A stretch of DNA of 64,000 nucleotides from Mesorhizobium sp. INR15 (GTDB lineage: Bacteria > Pseudomonadota > Alphaproteobacteria > Rhizobiales > Rhizobiaceae). Of the stretch, positions 42,489 through 50,322 are shown one piece after another; position 1 is the stretch's first letter; each line of letters opens with the position of its first letter. Under the pieces are notes generated by a model. That model did no database searches and had not been told where the DNA came from. It was given only the letters and a program-made list of their open reading frames with translations. The stretch is from NCBI RefSeq assembly GCF_015500075.1, contig NZ_CP045496.1, forward strand, positions 3,916,001 to 3,980,000, written 5' to 3'. Both the position numbers and the translations under genes were made by a program.

Positions 42489-45038
42489 ATGCTGTATTTT
42501 TCGCGCTTCAAGATGATCCTGATCTGGGTGGCCGTGGCCATCACCGTGATCCTCGCTGCGCCCAATCTGTTCCCCGCAAGCACGCTGGCGCAACTTCCGA
42601 GCTGGGTGCCGAAGCGCCAGATGACGCTCGGTCTCGATCTGCAGGGCGGCTCGCACATCCTGCTGGAGATGAATCAGAACGATCTGATCAAGGACCGGCT
42701 CGAGACGACGCGTGACGAAATCCGCACGCTCTTGCGTGACGCCAAGATCGGCTACACCGGTCTTGCTGGCACCGGGCGGGTCATACAGGTCCGCATCACC
42801 GACCCCGCGCAGCTGGACGCTGCCAAGACCGCGCTGAAGACGCTGACCGATCCCGTGGCCGCCGGCCTGTTCACTGGCGGCTCCATCCAGGAAATGACGC
42901 TGGATGATTCCGAGGCCGGGCTGCTCAAATTCAACGTGACCGATGCAGGCATTAAATACCGCACCTCGACGGCCTTGGCGCAGTCGATTGAAGTGGTGGG
43001 GCGCCGCGTCAACGAACTCGGCACCACGGAACCGATCGTGCAGCGCCAGGGCGACGACCGTATCCTGGTGCAGGTGCCCGGGTTGCAGGATCCGCAAAGG
43101 CTGAAGGAAATCCTGGGCCAGACCGCGAAGCTGACCTTCCAGATGGTCGATCAGTCGATGCCGGTGCAGGATGCGCTGAACGGCCGTCCGCCGGCAGGCT
43201 CCACGGTGCTTTATTCGCAGGACGATCCGCCGGTTCCCTATCTGATCGAGAACCGCGTCATCGTTTCGGGTGAAAACCTCGTCGATGCCCAGGCGACCTA
43301 CAATTCGCAGAACAATGAGCCGGTGGTTTCGTTCCGTTTCGACTCGAAAGGGGCGGCTCGCTTCGGTCAGGCGACGGCGCAGAATGTCGGCAAGCTGTTT
43401 GCCATCATCCTCGACAATCAGGTGATTTCGGCGCCGCAGATCCGCGAACCGATCCTGGGCGGCACCGGTCAGATTTCCGGAAACTTCACCGCCCAGAGCG
43501 CCAATGACCTCGCGGTGCTGCTGCGCGCTGGCGCCTTGCCGGCAACGCTGACGGTGATCGAAGAACGCACGGTGGGCCCAGGCCTTGGTCAGGATTCCAT
43601 CCATGCCGGCAAGGTGGCCGGCATCATCGGCTCGATCCTCGTCGTTGCGTTCATGTTCGTTGCCTACGGCCTGCTGGGCTTCCTTGCCAATATCGCACTG
43701 GCGGTGCACGTGGCGATGATCGTCGGGTTGCTCTCGCTGCTTGGTGCGACGCTGACCTTGCCCGGTATCGCCGGTATCGTGCTGACCATCGGCATGGCGG
43801 TCGATTCCAACGTGCTGATCTACGAGCGTATCCGTGAGGAGCGAAGAGCCGGGCGTTCGGTGATCCAGGCGATCGATACCGGCTTCTCGAAGGCGCTGGC
43901 GACGATCGTCGATTCCAACGTCACCTCGCTGATCGCGACCGTGGTGCTGTTCTATCTCGGCACCGGGCCGGTGAAGGGCTTTGCCATCACCTACGCCATC
44001 GGTATTTTGACCACGGTCTTTACCGCCTTCACCTTCACCCGGTTGCTGGTTTCGATCTGGCTGCGCCGCGCCCGTCCGAAAGAATTGCCGCGCGCGCCGG
44101 TGACCTTCGTCAAGCCTGGGACGAAAATTCCGTTCATGGGCATCCGCCGCTGGACCTTCGCGCTTTCGAGCGCGTTGTCGATCCTTTCGGTCGTCTTGTT
44201 CTTCACTGTCGACATCAACTATGGCATCGACTTCAAGGGCGGCTCGCTGATCGAGGTCAAGGCCAAGACTGGTACCGCAGATCTTGCCGACATCCGTTCC
44301 AGGCTGACTGAGCTCAACATCGGTGAAGTGCAGGTGCAGCAATTCGGCGATCCGAACGACGTGCTGATCCGCGTTGGCTCGCAGGGTGGAGGCGAGAATG
44401 CTGAACAGAGCGTGATCGACAAGGTGCGCGGCGAACTGCAGGACGGTTATGATTTCCGCCGCGTCGAAGTGGTGGGACCGACGGTATCAGGTGAGCTTGC
44501 CAAGCAAGGCACGATCGCCATGCTGGTCGCATTGCTCGGTATCCTGGTCTATGTCTGGTTCCGCTTCGAATGGCAGTTTGCTGTCGGTGCTATCGTCGCG
44601 ACCGTGCACGATGTGGTCATGACGATCGGCTTCTTCGTCATCACCGGGCTGGAGTTCAACCAGTCATCACTGGCGGCGATCCTGACCATCATCGGCTATT
44701 CGCTGAACGATACGATCGTGGTTTATGACCGTGTCCGCGAGGATCTGCGAAAATACAAGAAGATGCCGCTGCCGCAACTGTTGAACAACGCGATCAACGA
44801 GACACTGTCGAGAACGACGCTGACCTCGGTAACGACCACCTTGGCGCTGCTGGCGCTGGTGCTGTTCGGCGGCGAGGTGATCCGCTCGTTCACCATGGCC
44901 ATGCTGTTCGGCGTCGTCTTCGGCACCTATTCGTCGATCTTCATCGCCGCACCGCTGCTGATCCTGTTCAAGCTGCGTCCTTCGTCCGGAACGGCGGACG
45001 AACAGACACCGGTTCCCAGCAAGGCCGTCGCGACCTGA
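42489..45038 (+). CDS. secDF: Fused protein translocase SecD-SecF
   Basis: 849-residue fusion of SecD and SecF, which pull exported proteins across the membrane using the proton gradient. SecD part: QMTLGLDLQGGSHILLEM after the first helix, the large periplasmic P1 region, and GMAVDSNVLIYERIREE. SecF part (from about residue 545): YGIDFKGGSLIEVKAK and GYSLNDTIVVYDRVREDLRK with the conserved Asp residues. Twelve membrane helices are expected. The fused form is common in Rhizobiales. It sits 51 bases after yajC and 28 bases before the Mth938-like gene. Confidence 0.96.
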   Translation: MLYFSRFKMILIWVAVAITVILAAPNLFPASTLAQLPSWVPKRQMTLGLDLQGGSHILLEMNQNDLIKDRLETTRDEIRTLLRDAKIGYTGLAGTGRVIQVRITDPAQLDAAKTALKTLTDPVAAGLFTGGSIQEMTLDDSEAGLLKFNVTDAGIKYRTSTALAQSIEVVGRRVNELGTTEPIVQRQGDDRILVQVPGLQDPQRLKEILGQTAKLTFQMVDQSMPVQDALNGRPPAGSTVLYSQDDPPVPYLIENRVIVSGENLVDAQATYNSQNNEPVVSFRFDSKGAARFGQATAQNVGKLFAIILDNQVISAPQIREPILGGTGQISGNFTAQSANDLAVLLRAGALPATLTVIEERTVGPGLGQDSIHAGKVAGIIGSILVVAFMFVAYGLLGFLANIALAVHVAMIVGLLSLLGATLTLPGIAGIVLTIGMAVDSNVLIYERIREERRAGRSVIQAIDTGFSKALATIVDSNVTSLIATVVLFYLGTGPVKGFAITYAIGILTTVFTAFTFTRLLVSIWLRRARPKELPRAPVTFVKPGTKIPFMGIRRWTFALSSALSILSVVLFFTVDINYGIDFKGGSLIEVKAKTGTADLADIRSRLTELNIGEVQVQQFGDPNDVLIRVGSQGGGENAEQSVIDKVRGELQDGYDFRRVEVVGPTVSGELAKQGTIAMLVALLGILVYVWFRFEWQFAVGAIVATVHDVVMTIGFFVITGLEFNQSSLAAILTIIGYSLNDTIVVYDRVREDLRKYKKMPLPQLLNNAINETLSRTTLTSVTTTLALLALVLFGGEVIRSFTMAMLFGVVFGTYSSIFIAAPLLILFKLRPSSGTADEQTPVPSKAVAT

Positions 45039-45066
45039 CGCGACTGCCAAAGGGGGTGACAGAGCG

Positions 45067-45459
45067 GTGACCAGCAAAGGCATCGTCATCCGTGAGGCGC
45101 ACTTCCCAGGCCGCGCGCCGATCGAGGCGTACGGCAATGGTGGGTTCCGTTTTGCCGACATGTCGCATCGCGGCTCGCTGCTGTGCCTGCCGTCGGGCAT
45201 TCACGGCTGGGAACCTGCCGACCCGCTGATCCTGGCGGAAACAGACTTTGAAAAACTGTTCGCCGAGGCTGGCAAGATCGAGATCCTGCTGGTCGGCACC
45301 GGCAAGGACTTGCGGCCGCTGCCGGCCGCATTGCGTGCCGCGCTGAAGGCTGCCGGCATTGCGTCGGATCCGATGTCGACGGGTGCGGCGGTGCGGACAT
45401 ACAATGTTCTTCTGGCGGAAGAGCGCGCCGTGGCTGCCGCGCTGATTGCTGTCGACTGA
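45067..45459 (+). CDS. Mth938-like (DUF498) protein, NDUFAF3 relative
   Basis: 130-residue single-domain protein of the Mth938 fold. Typical parts are AYGNGGFRFADMSHRGSLLCLPSGIHGWEP at the start and EILLVGTGKDLRPLPAALRAALKAAGI ... MSTGAAVRTYNVLLAEERAVAAALIAVD. The mitochondrial homolog NDUFAF3 assists complex I assembly, and its bacterial relatives are often next to secDF. The start is GTG with AAGGGGGTGA upstream. The next gene begins one base after its stop. Confidence 0.88.
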   Translation: MTSKGIVIREAHFPGRAPIEAYGNGGFRFADMSHRGSLLCLPSGIHGWEPADPLILAETDFEKLFAEAGKIEILLVGTGKDLRPLPAALRAALKAAGIASDPMSTGAAVRTYNVLLAEERAVAAALIAVD

Positions 45460-45460
45460 C

Positions 45461-46312
45461 ATGTCGGACGCGGCCAAGATCGTCATGGACGCGGTGCGCG
45501 CCGCCGACCACGACCGTTATCTCAGCGCGCTCTACGCACCTTCTGACAAACGCAACGCACTGTTTTCGCTCTACGCTTTCAATGCGGAGATAGCCGGTAT
45601 TCGCGACCGTATCCGTGAAGCGCTGCCGGGCGAAGTGCGGTTGCAATGGTGGCGCGATGTGATCGCAGCGGATGATGATGGCGCCGCAGCCGGACATCCG
45701 GTGGCCGTCGCGCTAAAGGCGACCATCTCGGCTCACGATCTGCCAAAGCGGGCCTTCGACAACATGCTGGATGCCCGCATCTTTGACCTCTACGACGATC
45801 CGATGCCGTCGCGCACCGATCTCGAAGGCTATTGCGGCGAAACGGCCGCGGCCCTGATCCAGCTTGCTTCAATGGTGCTCGCGCCCACCGAAGCGCCAGG
45901 CTTTGCCGAGCTTGCGGGCAGGGCAGGTTGCGCGCAAGCGACGACCGGCCTGCTGCTTTTGTTGCCGCTGCACCGCAGGCGTGGGCAATGTTTCGTGCCG
46001 GCGGATATCCTGGCTGCTGCCGGTTCGTCGCCGGAGGAATTCGTGTCTGGCGACGGAGGGCCCGGTGCGCAACGCGCCGTTGCCGCCATGACCGCCCTGG
46101 CGCGGGAGCATGTTTCCGCTTTTGAAAAGGGTGCTTCGTCCTTGCCGGTTTCGCTGCGTCCGGCATTTCTGCCGCTGGCCCTGTCGCGTGCCTATCTCGA
46201 CCGGATGGAAAGCCCGCGCTCTTCGCCGCTCAACGGTGTTGTGAGGCTTTCGGCCTTGCGCCGGCATTGGCTGCTGTTGCGCCGCGCGACAAAGGGCTGG
46301 CCTCCACTTTGA
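45461..46312 (+). CDS. Phytoene/squalene synthase family protein, NDUFAF6 relative
   Basis: 283-residue all-helical protein of the squalene/phytoene synthase superfamily: DHDRYLSALYAPSDKRNALFSLYAFNAEIAGIRD, VRLQWWRDVI, and LEGYCGETAAALIQLASMVL. The Asp-rich motifs of true synthases (DxxxD) are not kept: the first is NAEIAGIRD and the second region reads RAGCAQATTGLLLLLPLHRRRGQCFVP. That pattern matches NDUFAF6-like proteins, tied to complex I assembly, rather than terpenoid enzymes. It starts one base after the Mth938-like gene. Confidence 0.82.
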   Translation: MSDAAKIVMDAVRAADHDRYLSALYAPSDKRNALFSLYAFNAEIAGIRDRIREALPGEVRLQWWRDVIAADDDGAAAGHPVAVALKATISAHDLPKRAFDNMLDARIFDLYDDPMPSRTDLEGYCGETAAALIQLASMVLAPTEAPGFAELAGRAGCAQATTGLLLLLPLHRRRGQCFVPADILAAAGSSPEEFVSGDGGPGAQRAVAAMTALAREHVSAFEKGASSLPVSLRPAFLPLALSRAYLDRMESPRSSPLNGVVRLSALRRHWLLLRRATKGWPPL

Positions 46313-46324
46313 CGTAAACGTCAA
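46309..46324. promoter_or_regulatory. TTGACGT-AA-ACGTCAA palindrome
   Basis: Perfect 7-bp arms with a 2-base centre overlap the stop codon of the previous gene and lie 70 bases before the 46394 start. The left half and centre (TTGACGTAAACG) are identical to the element upstream of both FadL-like genes. It resembles, from memory, sites of the MerR-family regulator LiuR. Confidence 0.55.
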
Positions 46325-46393
46325 TCGTGTTAAAGATTCTTCGAACCGGAACCGTTGCCGCAGACAACGGGTCGGCCTGGAGGATATCTGTTC

Positions 46394-46825
46394 ATGAGTT
46401 TGCCCGTGCTGGTCGCGATCGTCGTCTTCGGCATTGCGCTGTCGGTCGCCGCCGTCCACTTCACCGGCGGCAGCCGCACGGCGAAGCTCGCCAATGCCGA
46501 GCAGGCGCGAGGCCGTTTCGCTGAGGATTTTCCCGACGAAGCGGTGACCTCGGTTCGTCTGACACTCGACGGCCGGACGGCATTTCTGGATCTTGGGCAA
46601 GTGCGCGTCGGTATCGTGAGCGCGGTCGGCGATTGTTTCCTGACACGGATCGTCGAACCGTCGGACATCACGGCCTTGAGCGTTGATGGCGCCACGATCT
46701 CATTTCGGCTTGCCGATTTCACCTGGAAGGGCGGGCGCTTCATCTTCGCGGATGCATCGGACGCCAAGGCTGTGGCGACGGTGCTTGAGCCGCTCAACTC
46801 GATCTCGGCCAAGGAGGCCGCGTGA
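46394..46825 (+). CDS. Membrane-anchored hypothetical protein
   Basis: 143-residue protein with one N-terminal hydrophobic helix (SLPVLVAIVVFGIALSVAAVHFTGG) and a soluble remainder rich in beta strands (TSVRLTLDGRTAFLDLGQVRVGIVSAVGDCFLTRIVEP). GGAGGA lies about 9 bases before the ATG. It directly precedes the fatty acid hydroxylase gene, whose start overlaps its stop region, so they form an operon. I do not recognise the family; an accessory to the hydroxylase is inference from coupling. Confidence 0.65.
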   Translation: MSLPVLVAIVVFGIALSVAAVHFTGGSRTAKLANAEQARGRFAEDFPDEAVTSVRLTLDGRTAFLDLGQVRVGIVSAVGDCFLTRIVEPSDITALSVDGATISFRLADFTWKGGRFIFADASDAKAVATVLEPLNSISAKEAA

Positions 46826-47775
46826 TGGAAACTTATGATTTCCCGCAGGTTACCCAGCTTGCCATTCCGTTCTTTGTCGCGGCGATCCTGATCGAGCTTT
46901 GGCTGGTGCGAACCGGCCGCGCCAAAGGCTCGTTCGAGACGCGCGATACCTTGACCAGTTTGATGATGGGCACCGGCAATGTCGTCGCGGGGTTATTGCT
47001 TGGCGTCGTGTCCTACTGGGCGCTGCTTTGGTTGTGGCAGTTCCGCGTCTTCAATCTCGGCCTGTCGGTCTGGGTGTTCCTGGTCGCCTTCCTGCTCGAT
47101 GATCTGCGCTACTATGTCTACCACCGCATCGCGCACCGGGTGCGCTGGGTGTGGGCGGAGCACGTCAACCATCACTCCAGCCAACATTACAATCTGTCGA
47201 CGGCGCTGCGGCAGAGCTGGACGGGCCTGTTCACCTTCATGTTCGTGTTGCAGGCACCGCTGGTGCTGCTCGGCTTTCACCCGGCGGTGATCGCCTTCAC
47301 CTTCGGCTTCAACCTGGTCTGGCAGTTCTGGATCCACACCGAGGCTATCGGCAAGATGTCGGGCTGGTTTGAATTCATCTTCAACACGCCGTCGCATCAC
47401 CGCGTCCACCACGCCACCAATCCGCGCTATCTCGACGCCAACTATGCCGGCACGCTGATCATCTGGGACCGCATGTTCGGCACTTTCGTCGCGGAGTTGG
47501 AGGAAGACCAGCCGCGCTACGGAATCGTGAAAAATCTCGGTACCTTCAATCCGCTGAAGGTGGCGTTCCACGAATGGATCGGCATGTTCAGGGATGCGTT
47601 TTCGCCGGGCCTGACTTTTGGTGACCGCTTGAATTATCTGATCAAGCCGCCGGGCTGGAGCCATGACGGCTCGCGCGAAACCTCGGAGAGCCTGAAGGCT
47701 GCCTATGTCCGGAGAAATCCGGGCGAGGCAGGCAAGCCGGGACTACCGATGGCGGGCGCCGAGCCGGCGGAGTAG
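46825..47775 (+). CDS. Sterol desaturase/fatty acid hydroxylase family membrane protein
   Basis: 316-residue di-iron membrane enzyme of the fatty acid hydroxylase superfamily. Histidine motifs are visible: DDLRYYVYHRIAHRVRWVWAEHVNHHSSQHYN (HRIAH and HVNHH) and the later NTPSHHRVHHATNPRY. Four hydrophobic segments surround them. The substrate is a membrane lipid of unknown type (hopanoid, ornithine lipid or fatty acid are candidates). AAGGAGG stands 8 bases before the ATG at 46825, which favours it over the GTG at 46822. It follows the palindrome at 46309 shared with the FadL-like genes. Confidence 0.88.
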   Translation: METYDFPQVTQLAIPFFVAAILIELWLVRTGRAKGSFETRDTLTSLMMGTGNVVAGLLLGVVSYWALLWLWQFRVFNLGLSVWVFLVAFLLDDLRYYVYHRIAHRVRWVWAEHVNHHSSQHYNLSTALRQSWTGLFTFMFVLQAPLVLLGFHPAVIAFTFGFNLVWQFWIHTEAIGKMSGWFEFIFNTPSHHRVHHATNPRYLDANYAGTLIIWDRMFGTFVAELEEDQPRYGIVKNLGTFNPLKVAFHEWIGMFRDAFSPGLTFGDRLNYLIKPPGWSHDGSRETSESLKAAYVRRNPGEAGKPGLPMAGAEPAE

Positions 47776-47781
47776 CACGGC

Positions 47782-49194
47782 CTATTCCGCAGCCTCGGCT
47801 GCAGCCGCCTCAAGCCCCAGCCATTCACGGCAATCGACCAGCGCGCGCGATGTCACGGCGTGGCGCTTGGCGACGGTCTTGTCTTTGCCGCGCATGCGCT
47901 TGCCTTCGATTTTCGGTGCTTCCACCGGTGGGAACAGGCCGAAATTGACGTTCATGGGCTGGAAGGATCGTTTGCCCGGCTCATCGTCGGAAACAATATG
48001 TCCGCCGGTGATGTGGTTGAGCAACGCGCCGAAGGCGGTGGTGAGTGGCGGCAGCGACGCCGCATGGCCAAGCCTCTCGGCAGCGGCGAAGCGGCCGGCG
48101 AGCAGGCCGATGGCGGCGCTCTCGACATAGCCTTCGCAGCCGGTGATCTGGCCGGCGAAACGCAAGCCTGGCCGCGACTTCAGCTGCAGCGAGGCGTCGA
48201 GCAAGGTCGGCGAATTGATGTAGGTGTTGCGATGCAAGCCGCCGAGGCGGGCGAAGTCGGCATTTTCCAGGCCCGGAATGGTGCGGAACACGCGCACCTG
48301 CTCGGCATGCTTCAGCTTGGTCTGGAAGCCGACCATGTTGTAGAGCGTGCCCAGCGCATTGTCCTGGCGTAGCTGGACGACGGCGTAGGCCTTGACCGTC
48401 GGGTTATGCGCATTGGTCAGCCCCATCGGTTTCATCGGCCCGTAGCGCAGGGTTTCGACGCCGCGTTCGGCCATGATCTCGATCGGCAGGCAGCCGTCGA
48501 AGTAAGGCGTGCCTTCCCATTGTTTGAATTCGGTTTTCTGGCCGTCGATCAATGCCTGCACGAAGGCAAGGTATTGCTCCTTGTCCATCGGGCAGTTGAT
48601 GTAATCCTTGCCGGTGCCGCCGGGACCAACCTTGTCGTAGCGCGACTGAAACCAGCACGTGTTCATGTCGATCGTGTCGAAATGGATGATGGGCGCGATG
48701 GCGTCGAAAAAGGCCAGCGCATCGGCACCGGTCGCTTCGGCGATGGACTGTGCAAGCCCCGGCGCTGTCAGCGGGCCGGTGGCGATGATCGCCTGATCCC
48801 ATTCCGCCGGCGGCAGGCCCGGCACTTCCTCGCGCTGGATGGTGATCAGCGGGTGCGCTTCAAGCCTTTTGGTCACCGCTTCGGAAAAGCCGTCGCGGTC
48901 GACGGCAAGAGCACCGCCAGCCGGCACCTGGTGCGCATCGCCGGCGCTCATGATCAGTGAGCCGGCGAGCCGCATTTCGGCATGCAGCAGGCCGACGGCA
49001 TTGTTCTGGGCATCGTCGGAACGAAAGGAATTGGAACAGACAAGCTCGGCCAGGCCATCGGTCTTGTGGGCGTCGGTGCCGCGCACGGGACGCATTTCAT
49101 GCAGGACGACGGGAACGCCAGCCTGCGCTGCCTGCCATGCGGCTTCGGATCCGGCGAGCCCGCCGCCGATGATGTGGATTGGATTTTTGCTCAT
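47782..49194 (-). CDS. trmFO: FADH2-dependent tRNA (uracil-5-)-methyltransferase
   Basis: 470-residue TrmFO, which makes m5U54 in the T-loop of tRNA using methylene-tetrahydrofolate and FAD. The FAD fold is MSKNPIHIIGGGLAGSEAAWQAAQAGVPVVLHEMRP. The Cys in LAELVCSNSFRSDD and GLRFAGQITGCEGYVESAAIGLLAG with its catalytic-site Cys are characteristic. The start ATG at 49194 is the family start; the frame remains open upstream through the hairpin array, which is not coding. The leader from the last hairpin to the ATG is about 84 bases. Confidence 0.95.
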   Translation of the reverse strand: MSKNPIHIIGGGLAGSEAAWQAAQAGVPVVLHEMRPVRGTDAHKTDGLAELVCSNSFRSDDAQNNAVGLLHAEMRLAGSLIMSAGDAHQVPAGGALAVDRDGFSEAVTKRLEAHPLITIQREEVPGLPPAEWDQAIIATGPLTAPGLAQSIAEATGADALAFFDAIAPIIHFDTIDMNTCWFQSRYDKVGPGGTGKDYINCPMDKEQYLAFVQALIDGQKTEFKQWEGTPYFDGCLPIEIMAERGVETLRYGPMKPMGLTNAHNPTVKAYAVVQLRQDNALGTLYNMVGFQTKLKHAEQVRVFRTIPGLENADFARLGGLHRNTYINSPTLLDASLQLKSRPGLRFAGQITGCEGYVESAAIGLLAGRFAAAERLGHAASLPPLTTAFGALLNHITGGHIVSDDEPGKRSFQPMNVNFGLFPPVEAPKIEGKRMRGKDKTVAKRHAVTSRALVDCREWLGLEAAAAEAAE

Positions 49195-49278
49195 GAGCGC
49201 CGGAATAATCGCTTGTCGCGGCGATTGCAATTGCCGGCGGCTACCGGCTGCGGTGACTAGGCTACCCTGAAAACAACA

Positions 49279-49743
49279 ACACCCGCCGGGGGAGGAGGTC
49301 CGGCGGGTGTCGTTTTTGGGGTCGACCCTCGGGAGGAGGTGAAGGTCGACCATATTCGTCATTGCCGGGGAGGAGGTCGGCTTTGACGAAAACTCGTTCG
49401 CCATTTTTGAAAGGGGCGAAACCTCTGGAGCAAAATTCATTTTGCTCGGGGGAAACAACACCCGCCGGGGGAGGAGGTCCGGCGGGTGTCGTTTTGGGGG
49501 TCGACCCTCGGGAGGAGGTGAAGGCCGACCATATTCGTCATCGCCGGGGAGGAGGTCGGCTTTGACGAAAACTCGTTCGCCATTTTTGAAAGGGGCGAAA
49601 CCTCTGGAGCAAAATTCATTTTGCTCGGGGGAAACAGCGCCCGCCGCGGGAGGAGGTGCAGCGGGCGCCGTTTTTGGGGTCAACCCTCGGGAGGAGGTGA
49701 AGGTTGACCATATTCGTCAAGGTCGGGGAGGAGGTCGACCTTG
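49279..49743 (-). ncRNA. Cuckoo/CcsR-like sRNA array: nine CCTCCTCCC-loop hairpins in three units
   Basis: Three units of 179-bp period, each with three hairpins whose loop has GGGAGGAGG on the plus strand, i.e. CCTCCTCCC on the minus strand. Loop motifs: 49290-49298, 49331-49339, 49368-49376; 49469-49477, 49510-49518, 49547-49555; 49648-49656, 49689-49697, 49726-49734. Example stems: ACACCCGCCGG/CCGGCGGGTGT (49279-49289 with 49300-49310) and CAAGGTCG/CGACCTTG (49718-49725 with 49736-49743). Stem sequences differ between units with compensatory changes, and two A-C mismatches on the plus strand become G-U pairs in minus-strand RNA. Adjacent upstream DUF1127 genes match the known host context. 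Confidence 0.85.
49279..49743. repeat. 179-bp tandem repeat, about 2.6 copies
   Basis: Repeat starts are marked by CCCGCCG at 49282, 49461 and 49640, exactly 179 bases apart. Units 1 and 2 are nearly identical; the third is diverged in stem sequence and lacks the linker. The linker (49382-49452, 49561-49631) holds the hairpin GAGCAAAATTCATTTTGCTC at 49428-49447 and 49607-49626. Confidence 0.92.
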
Positions 49744-49759
49744 GCGAAATTCCTTACGC

Positions 49760-49900
49760 TCAGATCGCCTTGCGGGCGATGATCTTGATCTCGTCGCGGA
49801 CGATACCGAGATCGTGGAGCTGGCGGTTCGAAAGGCGACCCAGCTCAGTAACCGTCTCGCGATAAACGCGCCAGTTACGATAGTTGCGGATCAGGTTCAT
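49760..49900 (-). CDS. DUF1127 small protein (second copy)
   Basis: 46-residue Arg-rich protein MNLIRNYRNWRVYRETVTEL... ending IARKAI, translated by hand from the minus strand. It is the DUF1127 type (YRNWRxYRxTVxELxRLSNRxLxDLGI). In Rhodobacter the DUF1127 protein CcaF1 is co-transcribed with CCUCCUCCC-loop sRNAs and affects RNA turnover. Here the gene ends 17 bases before the first hairpin of the array. The AGAGAA before the ATG serves as a weak ribosome site. Confidence 0.88.
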   Translation of the reverse strand: MNLIRNYRNWRVYRETVTELGRLSNRQLHDLGIVRDEIKIIARKAI

Positions 49901-49949
49901 TGTCGTTCTCTTTTCAGAAACTTGTTCGGACCATTCGCGGTCCGAAGAA

Positions 49950-50090
49950 TTAGACCGCCTTGCGAGCGACGTAAGGAATGTCGCTGCGGCTGATGCCGAG
50001 GTCGGTCAGTTCACGGTTGCTCAGGCGGCTCAGCTCGGAAACGGTGTCCCGGTAGCGGCGCCAGTTGCGGTAGTTGCGGATCAGGTTCAT
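49950..50090 (-). CDS. DUF1127 small protein (first copy)
   Basis: 46-residue DUF1127 protein MNLIRNYRNWRRYRDTVSEL... ending VARKAV, paralog of the gene 49 bases downstream. The first ten residues are identical and both share the LSNRxLxDLGI core. The ATG at 50090 is chosen by alignment with the paralog and by GAGAA upstream; the frame is open to 50159. The unit promoter should lie between 50100 and 50200, an AT-rich region with ACTATAAATAGG on the plus strand. Confidence 0.9.
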   Translation of the reverse strand: MNLIRNYRNWRRYRDTVSELSRLSNRELTDLGISRSDIPYVARKAV

Positions 50091-50322
50091 GGTAGTTCTC
50101 ATTTCGTCTTTGTTGCGGATCATTCCGTTTGTGTACGAACTATAAATAGGCGGGCTCATATCGATTTAAAAGCGCTATGGTTGCATGGCAGCAATGCAAA
50201 TTGTGCAATGCAGCATTAACGAGCGTTCACGCGGCCGACACAAAGAAGCCCGAATCGGAAAATGCCGCTGCGTCAACGGTTTGGCGGCGCCGGCTGAATT
50301 ACCGATCGGCGAGGGGAGAAGC

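Noticed and set aside
42003..44342. 779-codon antisense frame opposite secDF
   Set aside because: Same GC-bias effect; secDF is unambiguous.
49195..49683. N-terminal extension of the trmFO frame through the tandem repeats
   Set aside because: The residues are translations of the hairpin array, and the TrmFO family starts at MSKNPIHIIGGG (49194).
49279..49743. Possible CRISPR or transposon array
   Set aside because: Units are 179 bp with no spacers and no cas or transposase genes; conserved hairpin loops explain the repeats.
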